Assembly (NCBI RefSeq): GCF_000186245.1
Contig: NC_014935.1
Coordinates: forward strand, 1,798,001 to 1,862,000
DNA from: Nitratifractor salsuginis DSM 16511
Lineage (GTDB): Bacteria > Campylobacterota > Campylobacteria > Campylobacterales > Sulfurovaceae
DNA: 64,000 nucleotides
Reading direction: 5' to 3'
Shown: positions 8,159 through 16,407 of the stretch, piece by piece
How the letters are laid out: each line of letters begins with the position of its first letter
How positions within the stretch are numbered: position 1 is the first letter of the stretch
Made by a program: the position numbers and the translations under genes
The notes under the pieces: model-generated
The model's input: only the letters and a program-made list of their open reading frames with translations
Databases searched by the model: none
Told to the model about the DNA's origin: nothing

Positions 8159-8752
8159 TTAGAGGGTTACCGTGTCGGTATGCAAAAGCATATCCATCGT
8201 ATCGTAGGCATTCCCGATCTCCCCGACTTTGAGGGCTTCCGGGGCGATGCCGTAATGGTTCATACAAAGCCCGCAGCTGTAGATCCTGACCCCCCGCTCC
8301 TGCAGTTGGCGCAGGATCCCGATGATCTCCCCGTGTTTGGCCTCATCGGTGGTCAAAAAGACGCCCCGATTGACGAAGACAATGTTTCGGGGCAGGCGCT
8401 CGAACTCCAGCGTCGTTTTGAGAAAGCCCTTCATCAGGATCAATCCCAGCTCCCCTTCGCCGACTTTGTCGTCTTTGATGAAGAGGGTCCGATCGAGAAA
8501 AGGAGCCTGCTCCTCCGCCTCCGCGATTTCACAGGCGAACCCTTTGATGATCGTCATAAGGGTTTTACCCTCTTCCTGCGCTTCGCTGCGGCACTCGTAG
8601 CCCTGATTCTCGGCAAAACGCCGTACGTTGGCCACCGAAGAGGCACTGTTGACCAGGACTTCCAGAATGGAATTCTCCGGCAGCTCCTCCAAAGCCTTTT
8701 TGGTCCGAAGCACCGGCTCCGGGCACGCCAAATCACAACAATCGATACGCAT
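8159..8752 (-). CDS. yedF: Selenium metabolism protein YedF (TusA-DsrE fusion)
   Basis: 197 residues from ATG 8752 (MRIDCCDLACPEPV); a TTG start at 8779 is less likely. The first 70 residues are a TusA/SirA domain with the CPxP motif at 10-13; the remainder is DsrE-like with YSCGLCMNHYG. This fusion is the hallmark of the YedF family found beside selenium genes, proposed to deliver selenium to SelD. It begins the yedF-dsrE-selA-selB operon. selD is not in the window. Confidence 0.88.
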   Translation of the reverse strand: MRIDCCDLACPEPVLRTKKALEELPENSILEVLVNSASSVANVRRFAENQGYECRSEAQEEGKTLMTIIKGFACEIAEAEEQAPFLDRTLFIKDDKVGEGELGLILMKGFLKTTLEFERLPRNIVFVNRGVFLTTDEAKHGEIIGILRQLQERGVRIYSCGLCMNHYGIAPEALKVGEIGNAYDTMDMLLHTDTVTL

Positions 8753-8905
8753 CCTGTCGCTCCGAAATAGATTTACCAACGGATATCTGATGAAAAGAAG
8801 GGATAAAAAAACGCCTCTTTCATGTCTGTTCGCACCGCGAACGCTGTGGCATAGAAAGATTATAGAACGTTTTGAATAAAGTATCTCTTATTCTGTATCC
8901 CACAC

Positions 8906-8934
8906 TTGACACGGAAAAGATGGAGTATTATAAT
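8906..8934 (+). promoter_or_regulatory. Sigma-70 promoter of the NifX-like gene
   Basis: TTGACA at 8906-8911 and TATAAT at 8929-8934 with exactly 17 bases between, 46 bases before ATG 8981. One of the two clearest consensus promoters in the window. Confidence 0.85.
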
Positions 8935-8980
8935 CGATAAAAATTATTATTATAATTCAAACGAAAAAAGGAGTCATATT

Positions 8981-9394
8981 ATGAAAATCCTCGTTCCCGT
9001 AGAGGGAGAGAATCGTAAAGTCTTTACCCGCATCGGACAGGCACCCTTTTTCGCCATCTATGAAAATGGAGATTTCCTGGAACTGCGGGAAAACCTCCAC
9101 GCCAAAAGCCATCAAGAGGAAGGTACCGGCCATCATCACGGCAAAGATCAGGGAGAGGGCCAAAGGCACGGCGGCGGGAAGCCCCACACCGAACCCTATT
9201 CCAAAGAAGAGGTGGAGCACCACCGCCGCGACCTGGGAAACATCAGCGATGTCGATCTGGTCCTCACCCGTGCCGTAGGGCCCAATATGAAAGAGGCATT
9301 GGAGCTTCAGGGGCACAAAGTGGTCAAAATCCGCAAAGCCGACGGGGAGACTTCCGATGAAGTCGTCGAAAACTACCTGAACAAGCAGCAATGA
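8981..9394 (+). CDS. NifX/NifB-type iron-molybdenum cofactor-binding domain protein with His-rich insert
   Basis: 137 residues from ATG 8981 (AAAAGGAG upstream). It begins MKILVPVEGENRKVFTRIGQ and ends with DLVLTRAVGPNMKEALELQ, the small dinitrogenase-cofactor-binding fold. Between them is a His/Gly-rich stretch (GHHHGKDQGEGQRHGGGK) likely to bind metal. No nitrogenase genes are nearby, so it is probably a general metal-cluster carrier or metal buffer. It has its own strong promoter and a tandem stop (TGATAG). Confidence 0.85.
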   Translation: MKILVPVEGENRKVFTRIGQAPFFAIYENGDFLELRENLHAKSHQEEGTGHHHGKDQGEGQRHGGGKPHTEPYSKEEVEHHRRDLGNISDVDLVLTRAVGPNMKEALELQGHKVVKIRKADGETSDEVVENYLNKQQ

Positions 9395-9417
9395 TAGAAA
9401 GGTATAAAAACAACTTT

Positions 9418-9492
9418 TGAGGAGCAGCGACTTCAGTCGCTGAAATCAACGCTTCTCCCTACGCTGCGCGTGGAAATGCCTATCCAGGCACT
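9418..9492. repeat. Hairpin/REP-like spacer
   Basis: CAGCGACTTCAGTCGCTG (8-bp stem) near 9426, a likely terminator for the NifX-like gene, followed by a degenerate copy of the element at 16408 (CTACGCTGCGCGTGGAAATGCCTATCC-like, near 9460-9486). Confidence 0.6.
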
Positions 9493-9494
9493 TT

Positions 9495-9770
9495 TCACAT
9501 TCCCAGAATTTCCGCGTGACTTCCAAGCCTTATCAGATAGATCACCTCATCTTCGATCGTATAGAGCACGAGAAGATCACCGCCGATATGAAGCTCCCGA
9601 TATCCGGCCAATCTCCCTTTGAGAGGATGATCTCGACAGTATGAGGGCAAGGGCTTGCCCTCCATGAGACAGCTTAGAGCTTCAATCAAAGATTGAAAAT
9701 GCTTATCCCCCATCTGCGTCGCATAGTTCCGGAGATCTTTTTTGAATTGCCTGGAACGGCTCAATTTCAC
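9495..9770 (-). CDS. RelE/YafQ-family mRNA interferase toxin
   Basis: 91 residues with the compact RelE fold: KLSRSRQFKKDLRNY at the N-terminus, then HPLKGRLAGYRELHI and LYTIEDEVIYLIRLGSHAEI. The conserved basic residues and the C-terminal histidine fit YafQ-like ribosome-dependent RNases. It overlaps the antitoxin stop by four bases, the usual coupled module. Confidence 0.88.
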   Translation of the reverse strand: MKLSRSRQFKKDLRNYATQMGDKHFQSLIEALSCLMEGKPLPSYCRDHPLKGRLAGYRELHIGGDLLVLYTIEDEVIYLIRLGSHAEILGM

Positions 9771-10018
9771 CTTGCTTCCTCGATGAACTGTGCCAGCTCA
9801 ATCGGTTCTTCAAAGGTCTTTCGCTCTTTTTCAAAATCCTGCAACACAGCTTCTGTTTCCGGGGGAAGTAACATATCAACATCTTTTTGAAGAAATTTAG
9901 CCAACATGACATTGACAAAACTGCTGAGATTCATTCCATACTGATCGAGCTTTTCCTGCGCTGCCTCTTTCAATTCACTATTGAGGTAAAGATTGGTTCT
10001 TACTTTTGTTACACCCAT
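9767..10018 (-). CDS. RelB/DinJ-family antitoxin
   Basis: 83 residues. The N-terminus KVRTNLYLNSELKEAAQ and GMNLSSFVNVMLAKFL form a ribbon-helix-helix DNA-binding domain, followed by an acidic toxin-binding tail. It neutralises the adjacent toxin and probably represses the pair. The promoter should lie in 10019-10070. Confidence 0.88.
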   Translation of the reverse strand: MGVTKVRTNLYLNSELKEAAQEKLDQYGMNLSSFVNVMLAKFLQKDVDMLLPPETEAVLQDFEKERKTFEEPIELAQFIEEAR

Positions 10019-10107
10019 TTTGCACCTCCTGTGCGCATATTATACGCAACAAACTCTCCTTTGTCAAAAATCTCACCGTATCGAAAGAGAGCCCCCAATG
10101 GCGTTTC

Positions 10108-10212
10108 GTTTCCTCTCGTTCCCACGCCAAATTTACCAGAGATAGTGAATCGGGAATATGCCTTTATATATGGCACGTAGTGTATGGATTCCCACGTTCA
10201 ACGTGGGAACCG
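10108..10212. repeat. REP-like hairpin elements
   Basis: CCTCTCGTTCCCACGC near 10113 matches the left half of the element at 16408. Further on, TTCCCACGTTCAACGTGGGAA (9-bp stem) lies near 10188-10208. These separate the toxin-antitoxin promoter from the 3' end of mrp. Confidence 0.7.
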
Positions 10213-10234
10213 GAAAGAATGGGTGCCCACCCCC

Positions 10235-11314
10235 TTAGAAAATCGTCGGCTGAATCGCCGAATTGTCCACGCCTCCTTCGGCATTGACCTCCTGCATCGC
10301 TTCCCAAAGCTTCCCGGCCGCCTCCAGATAGCGGCGGGTGGTCTCACAGCCGGGGGCGAGCGTGACGATGGGCATGCCCATATCGCCCCCCTCCCGGACC
10401 GCCGGCTCGATGGGGATCTCCGCCAGTACCCGGGTTGCGTAGCGCTGCGCCAGTTCCGGGGTCGTCCCTTTGCCGAAGATCGGATACTCTTTGCCGGTCT
10501 CGGGGCAGATAAAGCCGCTCATATTCTCCACGATCCCGGCGATGGGGATATGGAGCTGCCGGAACATATCCAGCGCCCGCACCGTATCGTCCAGGGCCAC
10601 CTTTTGCGGCGTGGTCACACAGACCCCCGCCGTGATGGGAAGATTCTGAGCCAGGGCTAACTGGGCGTCTCCGGTGCCCGGGGGCATATCGAAGATCAGC
10701 ACATCCAACTCCCCCCACTCGATATCTTCGAGCATCTGCTCGATCGCCTGGGTCACCATCGCCCCCTTCCAGATGAGCGACGCATCGGGAGCGATAAGCG
10801 ATCCCATACTCATCACCTTCACCCCGTGAGCCATAATCGGTTTGATCCTCTTGCCCATAAAAACGGGCTCCACCCCTTCGATCCCCATCATCCGGGGAAT
10901 GTTGGGGCCGTAGATATCACTGTCGAGCAGGCCGACCCGTTTACCCTGCTGCGCCAGGGCCAGGGCCAGGTTGACCGTCGTGGTCGTTTTGCCCACGCCC
11001 CCTTTGCCGGAGCTGACCATCACGAAGTTGGCGACATTTGGCAGCACGTTTCGCCCGTTGGAGCTGGTCTGCCGCGGCTTGGGAGGTTGGCGGATCTCCA
11101 GGACCCCCAGAGCGATCCCCGCCGCCTCCAGCCTCTTGCCGATCTCCAGCCGCAGCTGCTCGGCCACCTGCTCCGAAGCGGAGGGAATCTCCAGAACAAT
11201 CTTCGAAGCCTTGCCGTCAAACTCGACTGATTTGACGAAATCGTAGGCGACGATACTCTTGGGAAAACCGGGATAGAGCGTCTCTTCCAGAAGAGCCCAT
11301 ACTCTTTGTTCCAT
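10235..11314 (-). CDS. mrp: Mrp/NBP35-family iron-sulfur carrier ATPase
   Basis: 359 residues. An N-terminal DUF59-like region is followed by the ATPase, with deviant Walker A SSGKGGVGKTTTTVNL near residue 102 and FDMPPGTGD. Mrp/ApbC proteins carry and insert Fe-S clusters. The frequent C-terminal CxxC is not evident; FICPETGKEYPIFG is present. The ATG at 11314 begins a helix typical of the family. Single-gene unit. Confidence 0.9.
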   Translation of the reverse strand: MEQRVWALLEETLYPGFPKSIVAYDFVKSVEFDGKASKIVLEIPSASEQVAEQLRLEIGKRLEAAGIALGVLEIRQPPKPRQTSSNGRNVLPNVANFVMVSSGKGGVGKTTTTVNLALALAQQGKRVGLLDSDIYGPNIPRMMGIEGVEPVFMGKRIKPIMAHGVKVMSMGSLIAPDASLIWKGAMVTQAIEQMLEDIEWGELDVLIFDMPPGTGDAQLALAQNLPITAGVCVTTPQKVALDDTVRALDMFRQLHIPIAGIVENMSGFICPETGKEYPIFGKGTTPELAQRYATRVLAEIPIEPAVREGGDMGMPIVTLAPGCETTRRYLEAAGKLWEAMQEVNAEGGVDNSAIQPTIF

Positions 11315-11401
11315 AAAATGGCTCCTATTGTTTTTTTGGGTGCCATTTTATCCAAATCGGAATCGCTGAGCTGTTGAATTCACAGCTTTGTGCCAAATAA
11401 T

Positions 11402-11466
11402 TGAGAATGATTACCAATTTAAGAAGAGGACAAGTTTCATATTGCTATAGTTGCGAACGATTATCA
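11402..11466 (+). promoter_or_regulatory. Two Fur-box-like sites
   Basis: TGAGAATGATTACCA (11402-11416) matches the 7-1-7 Fur consensus TGATAATNATTATCA at 12 of 14 defined positions; TGCGAACGATTATCA (11452-11466) matches at 11 of 14. They flank the likely promoter of the small ORF and barrel genes, suggesting repression by Fur with iron. Confidence 0.6.
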
Positions 11467-11491
11467 ATTCCAACAATGAGAAGGAGCGATT

Positions 11492-11608
11492 ATGACCGTC
11501 GGTATCCAAAACACCTCGGCCAGGAAGATTTTGTCTCAAGCCTCGGCGATTTGCCGCAAAGCCCAAAAGAAGAGTGTCTCAAATCAAAACGAGAAAGGAA
11601 AAAAGTAG
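11492..11608 (+). CDS. 38-residue basic leader ORF
   Basis: Starts at ATG 11492 after AAGGAG and stops at TAG 11606-11608, directly abutting the ATG of the barrel gene (11609). The sequence is basic and Ser/Lys-rich (MTVGIQNTSARKILSQ... NEKGKK). The ribosome site and exact abutment suggest translational coupling. No family recognised; it could be a leader peptide or non-coding. Confidence 0.4.
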   Translation: MTVGIQNTSARKILSQASAICRKAQKKSVSNQNEKGKK

Positions 11609-12583
11609 ATGAAGAGCGTAAAACAGACCCTATGGATCGCCCTGCTCGCCGCGGCGGCCCTCCCCTATAGCCTCGGAGCCCAGGTAATCCCCGGTATCAA
11701 TACCAAAGCCGGGGGAATGGTCGTCCCCAAAGGCAAGGCCGTGATGGGGATCAAATATGTCTATCTCAAAAAGAACCATATGTTCGACGGCACCCACGAA
11801 GTAACCAACCTACAGCACCTCGACGCCACCGCCTATATGACCCTGCTGGCCCTTCGCTACGGGATCGCCGACAATATGGATATCCGTGTGGTGATGCCGG
11901 TCAAACATATCGACGCGACGGCCCAGCTGATGCCCGGCGTCGGTGTCGCCATCGACAACACCGGCCTGAGCGATATAGTCGTGATGGGCAAATACCGTTT
12001 CTACAACCAAAACGGCCTTCAGCTCGCCGTCGGCGCAGGACTCAAGCTCCCGACCGGTTCCACGAACAAAGGCTTCAAAAAGGCTCCTCCTTTCCACCTC
12101 ACCAAAGGGGATAGAACACCCCTTCCTACCCAGCCCGGCACCGACAAAACGGAGTATAAAATGGAAGCGGGTCTCTCCAAAGTCTTCAGCCCCGACTTCA
12201 GGCTCGATATGCACGCGATGTACACTTATCGCCCCAAAGCCAAAAACGATTACGACTTCGGCAACGAGTTCCTCTTCGATGCCGGGGTCGTCAAAGCTCT
12301 GAACGATAAATTCAATGTGGGTCTGGAGTATAATTTCCAATACAACAGCGCCACCGATATGGGTAGCGATATCCCCCCCAACAAAGCGTTAAGAAAGATT
12401 TTCCCCTTCAAAGCCTTTAGCGGAAGCGCGGGCTACCTGACACCGGAGATTGAATTCCTCCCCTTCGGGAAACCGAAACTCTTTGTGGGCGCGGGGATGA
12501 GTTTCCTGATCCATAAAAACCTCAAAGAGTATCAGCCTTTGGAGAAACGGAGATTTATGCTCCGCGTAGGTTATATGTTCTAA
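11609..12583 (+). CDS. Outer-membrane beta-barrel protein, Fur-box controlled
   Basis: 324 residues with a signal peptide (KSVKQTLWIALLAAAALPYS, cleavage near LGA-QV). The mature part is a run of alternating strands ending in aromatic MLRVGYMF, a classical barrel C-terminus. It resembles the phenol-degradation MetA-like / transporter-type barrels, not a TonB-dependent receptor (no plug or TonB box). Fur-like boxes lie upstream and again between it and the ABC genes, so it may let an iron-related solute through the outer membrane. Substrate unknown. Confidence 0.7.
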   Translation: MKSVKQTLWIALLAAAALPYSLGAQVIPGINTKAGGMVVPKGKAVMGIKYVYLKKNHMFDGTHEVTNLQHLDATAYMTLLALRYGIADNMDIRVVMPVKHIDATAQLMPGVGVAIDNTGLSDIVVMGKYRFYNQNGLQLAVGAGLKLPTGSTNKGFKKAPPFHLTKGDRTPLPTQPGTDKTEYKMEAGLSKVFSPDFRLDMHAMYTYRPKAKNDYDFGNEFLFDAGVVKALNDKFNVGLEYNFQYNSATDMGSDIPPNKALRKIFPFKAFSGSAGYLTPEIEFLPFGKPKLFVGAGMSFLIHKNLKEYQPLEKRRFMLRVGYMF

Positions 12584-12588
12584 TCTTA

Positions 12589-12639
12589 TGAGAGTGATTC
12601 TCATTTTAAGATGTTTGAAAGCGATAATGGATATCATTA
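12589..12639 (+). promoter_or_regulatory. Two Fur-box-like palindromes before the ABC operon
   Basis: TGAGAGTGATTCTCA (12589-12603) and GATAATGGATATCATTA (12623-12639) both resemble Fur operators. They fill the short gap between the barrel gene and the substrate-binding protein at 12667. Confidence 0.6.
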
Positions 12640-12666
12640 CAATACAAAACAGATAGGAGATCGAAA

Positions 12667-13641
12667 ATGTTAAAAAGAATTATGGGAACGATGCTGCTGC
12701 TCGCCTCCACCCTGCTTATGGGGGCGGACAAAGTGGACAAGATCGTCATCGCCGGACCGGCGGCCAATGTGTCCCACCCCATTTTCCGGATGATCGAAAG
12801 CGGGGCGCTCAAGGATGTCGCCAAAAAGGTGGAGTTCAGACTCTGGAACAACCCCGATCAGCTTCGGGCGATGATCATCAACAAAGAGGTCGATTTCGTC
12901 GCCGTGCCCACCAATGTCGCCGCGATCCTCTACAACAAGAAGCAGCCCATTCAGATGCTCAACGTCTCCATCTGGGGAATCCTCCAAATCCTCGTGCGCG
13001 ATCAAAAGATCGACAGCCTCGCCAAGCTCAAAGGGCAATCCCTCGTCGTGCCCTGGAGGGGAGATATGCCCGATATCGTGCTGCGAAGTGTGATGAAAAA
13101 AGAGGGCTTGAGCCAAAAGGATCTCAAGATCATCTACGTCTCCAACCCGATGGATGCCGCCCAGCAGCTCATTATGCGCCGCCAGGACAATGCCCTCCTG
13201 CCTGAACCGGCCGTTTCGATGGTGCTGCGCAAGACCCACTCTTTTCCCGTCAGCATCATCGCACCGGAGCTCTACCGGGGGATCGACCTGCAAAAAGAGT
13301 GGGGCAAAGCCTTCGGCGTCGAACCCAAAATCGCCCAGGCAGGGATGGCCGTCGTAGGGAAGATGCGCTCCAACAGCGAAATCGTGTCCAAATTTGAAAA
13401 GGCATACGAAGCGGCGATGGCGTGGTACAAAAAGCATCCCAAAGAGGCGGGAGATCTGGTGGTCAAATATACCAAGATGTTCACCCCCGAAGCGGTCGCC
13501 GACTCCATCGGTCACGTGAAGATGAAGGTGGTCCCGGCCAAAGCGGCCCGCAAAGATGTGGAGTTCTTCTTCGAAAAGCTCAAAGAGAACGATCCCAAGA
13601 TCATCGGCGGAAAACTGCCCGATGAAGGATTCTATCGCTGA
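12667..13641 (+). CDS. ABC transporter substrate-binding protein, NitT/TauT (NMT1-like) type
   Basis: 324 residues with a signal peptide (MLKRIMGTMLLLASTLLMGA). The periplasmic fold includes HPIFRMIESGALKD, EVDFVAVPTNVAAILYNKK, SLAKLKGQSLVVPWRGDMPD and DNALLPEPAVSMVLRK, typical of NMT1/SsuA-like proteins for small organic ligands. The stop overlaps the permease ATG (TGATG). Fur-like sites upstream suggest an iron-linked ligand such as a chelate or haem-related compound; this is inference. Confidence 0.85.
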   Translation: MLKRIMGTMLLLASTLLMGADKVDKIVIAGPAANVSHPIFRMIESGALKDVAKKVEFRLWNNPDQLRAMIINKEVDFVAVPTNVAAILYNKKQPIQMLNVSIWGILQILVRDQKIDSLAKLKGQSLVVPWRGDMPDIVLRSVMKKEGLSQKDLKIIYVSNPMDAAQQLIMRRQDNALLPEPAVSMVLRKTHSFPVSIIAPELYRGIDLQKEWGKAFGVEPKIAQAGMAVVGKMRSNSEIVSKFEKAYEAAMAWYKKHPKEAGDLVVKYTKMFTPEAVADSIGHVKMKVVPAKAARKDVEFFFEKLKENDPKIIGGKLPDEGFYR

Positions 13642-14423
13642 TGGATGCCCTCAAGAAAATCATCAGAGACTTCCCCGCCTTCCTCTGGGGCGGGTGGGGA
13701 GCACTCGCCGCTATCTTCCTTTTTATCGCCCTGTGGGATCTGGGAAGCCAGCTCTACGGCGATATGATCCTCCCTTCACCTCTGCACTCTTTCCAGACCG
13801 TCGTGACACTTTTTCACAATGACGAATTTCTCGCCAACCTCTCTTTGACGATCGAACGTGTCGCCGTAGGTTTTGCCGTCTCCCTTGTCATCGGGACCCT
13901 CCTGGGGCTGCTGGCCGGCTTTTTCGTCACCGCCTCGATCACCAGCCGCCCCATCATCACCATTTTGATGGGGATGCCGCCGATCGCCTGGATCGTCCTG
14001 GCGATGATCTGGTTCGGAATGGGAAATATGACCGTGGAGTTCACCGTTATCGTCGCGTCGCTGCCGATCGTCTTCATCGGGGCCCTGCAGGGGACACGGA
14101 CCCTCGAGGACAAGTTCGACGAAATGGCCGACACCTTCAAAGTCCCGAGGATGATGAAATTCACCGACATTTACCTGCCCCATATCTTCTCCTACATCTT
14201 CCCCGCCTGGGTCAGCGCCCTGGGAATGGCGTGGAAGATCGTCGTGATGGCGGAACTGCTGGCCGCCAGCGACGGGATTGGGGCGGCCCTGGCGATGGCA
14301 AGGAGCCAGCTCGATACCGATACGGCAATGGCGCTGGTGGTGATTATGATCGGATCGCTGATGATCGTGGAGTATATCTTCCTCGAACCGATCAAGCGGG
14401 AGGTGGAAAAATGGCGCGATTGA
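13641..14423 (+). CDS. ABC transporter permease, NitT/TauT type
   Basis: 260 residues with about six membrane helices and the inner-membrane EAA loop (DEMADTFKVPRMMKFTDIYL, then MAWKIVVMAELLA) that docks the ATPase. It overlaps the binding-protein stop by one base and the ATPase start by 13 bases, so all three are co-translated. Confidence 0.88.
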   Translation: MDALKKIIRDFPAFLWGGWGALAAIFLFIALWDLGSQLYGDMILPSPLHSFQTVVTLFHNDEFLANLSLTIERVAVGFAVSLVIGTLLGLLAGFFVTASITSRPIITILMGMPPIAWIVLAMIWFGMGNMTVEFTVIVASLPIVFIGALQGTRTLEDKFDEMADTFKVPRMMKFTDIYLPHIFSYIFPAWVSALGMAWKIVVMAELLAASDGIGAALAMARSQLDTDTAMALVVIMIGSLMIVEYIFLEPIKREVEKWRD

Positions 14424-15148
14424 AACTGGAAAATGTCAGCTTCTCCTTCGGCTACAAGAAGATTCTCAAGGATATAAGTTTCGAGCTGAACGAGGGAGAA
14501 GTCCTCTCGGTGGTCGGCCCCAGCGGCGGAGGGAAGACCACGCTGCTTCGGCTCTGCGCCGGACTCCTGGACCGTCAGGAGGGGTGGATCGAAAACAGCT
14601 TCAAAAGCCAGGCGATCGCCTTTCAGGACCCGCGGCTCCTGCCCTGGAAGAATGTGATCGACAACATCTCCTTCGGGCTCAAAGCCAAGGGAATGCCCAC
14701 CAAAGAGCGGATCGAACGGGCCGAAGAGATCGCCCTGAAATTCGATCTCGAAGCGGAAGATTTCGACAAATTTCCCAAGGAGCTCAGCGGAGGGATGAGC
14801 CAGAGGGTTAGCTTTGCCAGAGCGCTGGTGACCGAACCGGAGCTTCTCTTTCTCGATGAGCCTTTCTCGGCGCTGGATATCGGGCTCAAGCGGGAGCTGC
14901 AGAACCACATCATCGAAATGATCGCCCAAAAGAAGATCACCATCTTCTTCATCACCCACGACCTGATGGAAGCGATCCGCCTCAGTGACAAGATCCTGCT
15001 GCTCGAGCCCGATCCGGGGCGCATCGTCAAGAGCTACAGCTTCACCCTTCCCCAAAAAGAGCGCACGGATGAGTGGGTCTATGCCCAGACCGCCAAACTG
15101 CTCGCCGACCCCTATGTCATCGAGACCTTTGAACTGGAGTTTAAATAA
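14411..15148 (+). CDS. ABC transporter ATP-binding protein, NitT/TauT type
   Basis: 245 residues from ATG 14411. Walker A VVGPSGGGKTT, Q-loop region FQDPRLLPW, signature LSGGMSQRVSFARAL, Walker B LLFLDEPF and switch FITHD are intact. It energises the adjacent permease. The start overlaps the permease end, and its TAA shares a base with the NnrS ATG (TAATG). Confidence 0.93.
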   Translation: MARLKLENVSFSFGYKKILKDISFELNEGEVLSVVGPSGGGKTTLLRLCAGLLDRQEGWIENSFKSQAIAFQDPRLLPWKNVIDNISFGLKAKGMPTKERIERAEEIALKFDLEAEDFDKFPKELSGGMSQRVSFARALVTEPELLFLDEPFSALDIGLKRELQNHIIEMIAQKKITIFFITHDLMEAIRLSDKILLLEPDPGRIVKSYSFTLPQKERTDEWVYAQTAKLLADPYVIETFELEFK

Positions 15149-16377
15149 TGGCCGCTACCGAACATTACGCCTACTACCCCGAAGGGGATTTCCCCCCGTA
15201 CCTGGCCTACGGATTCCGCCCCACCTTTTTGCTGATGGCTCCTTATATGATCCTCTCGATCCTCCTTTGGGCCCTGCACTACACGGGCTACATCCCTCTT
15301 CCTTTCCTCGGCGACGCGCTCAGCTGGCACATCTACGAGATGCTCTATGGAGTCGGCTTTCTGGGGATGGCGGCCTTTATCCTCACGGGAGCGCCTGAGC
15401 TCTACCCCGGCACCGTGCCGATCGTGGGCGAAACCCTGCGCCGCCTCTTCGGCCTCTGGATCCTGGGGCGTGTGGCCTTTTGGCTTTCGGGGTGGATCAC
15501 CTTCTACCCTGCCGCACTCATCAATATCGCCCTCTTCGCCTGGCTGACCCTGCTGGTCATCAAACCCATCTTCCAAGACCCGGCCAAACGGCACGTCAGT
15601 ATCGCCTACGCATTCGTCGCTGTGCAGGCAGCGCAGGTCTGGTTCTATCTCGCCGCGGCGGGCTGGGTCGGCACGCCGCCGCTGGAAGTGCTCAAAGTCG
15701 CCTTGGGGATCTTTCTGGTGCTCATCGTCCTTTCCATCCGCCGGGTCAATATCGAAGCGGTCAACGAGATCCTGGAGCACGAAGGGTACGAAGAGGTCTT
15801 CTTCGCCCGGCCGCCTGCCTATAACCTGACGATCTTTATGATCGCCCTCTTTACCGCCGTCGAATTCTTCTGGCCCCAGAACCGGGCTATCGGCTGGATC
15901 GCCCTGGGCACCGCCGCGGCAAGCCTGGCCATTCTGAACGATTTCATCGCCTACGACGAGACCAATCTCTTCAAAAAACGGCTCATCTTTTCGCTGACGC
16001 TGGTTCCTGTGAGTATGGCGGCGGGATTCGGATTGATCGGCTACAACTACTTGGCGGGATTACCCTGGTACAACGGCGATCTTCTCCATATGCTCACCTC
16101 CGGAACCTGGACGCTTTCCTTCTATCTCGTGATGGTGGTCATCACCATCGTCCATACCGGACGCGATATCGCCAAAGAACGGGATATTTGGATCTGCCTG
16201 AGCGTCGGGCTCATTCTCTTCTCGGCGATCCTGAGAACCGCCGTCACTTTCTACCCGGCGCAGGGAAGCCTCCTGATCCTCCTCTCGGCGATCGTCTGGG
16301 CGCTGCCTTTTATCCTCTATATCAAACGCTATTTCAAATGGCTCCTGAGCCCCAGAGCCGACGGGATCCCGGGATAA
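15148..16377 (+). CDS. NnrS-family haem/copper membrane protein
   Basis: 409 residues, about 12 membrane helices, starting with YYPEGDFPPYLAYGFRPTFL, where the FRP(T/F)F motif is diagnostic of NnrS; conserved histidines include SWHIYEMLYG. NnrS proteins contain haem and copper and protect against nitric-oxide stress. Co-translation with a Fur-boxed ABC transporter is unusual and suggests a joint role in iron, haem or NO metabolism. Confidence 0.87.
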   Translation: MAATEHYAYYPEGDFPPYLAYGFRPTFLLMAPYMILSILLWALHYTGYIPLPFLGDALSWHIYEMLYGVGFLGMAAFILTGAPELYPGTVPIVGETLRRLFGLWILGRVAFWLSGWITFYPAALINIALFAWLTLLVIKPIFQDPAKRHVSIAYAFVAVQAAQVWFYLAAAGWVGTPPLEVLKVALGIFLVLIVLSIRRVNIEAVNEILEHEGYEEVFFARPPAYNLTIFMIALFTAVEFFWPQNRAIGWIALGTAAASLAILNDFIAYDETNLFKKRLIFSLTLVPVSMAAGFGLIGYNYLAGLPWYNGDLLHMLTSGTWTLSFYLVMVVITIVHTGRDIAKERDIWICLSVGLILFSAILRTAVTFYPAQGSLLILLSAIVWALPFILYIKRYFKWLLSPRADGIPG

Positions 16378-16407
16378 GGCAAAAAGGCACTATCCAAGCA
16401 CTCTCTC

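Noticed and set aside
6393-8162. 589-codon plus-strand frame opposite selA and dsrE
   Set aside because: Shadow of selA; begins inside tandem repeats.
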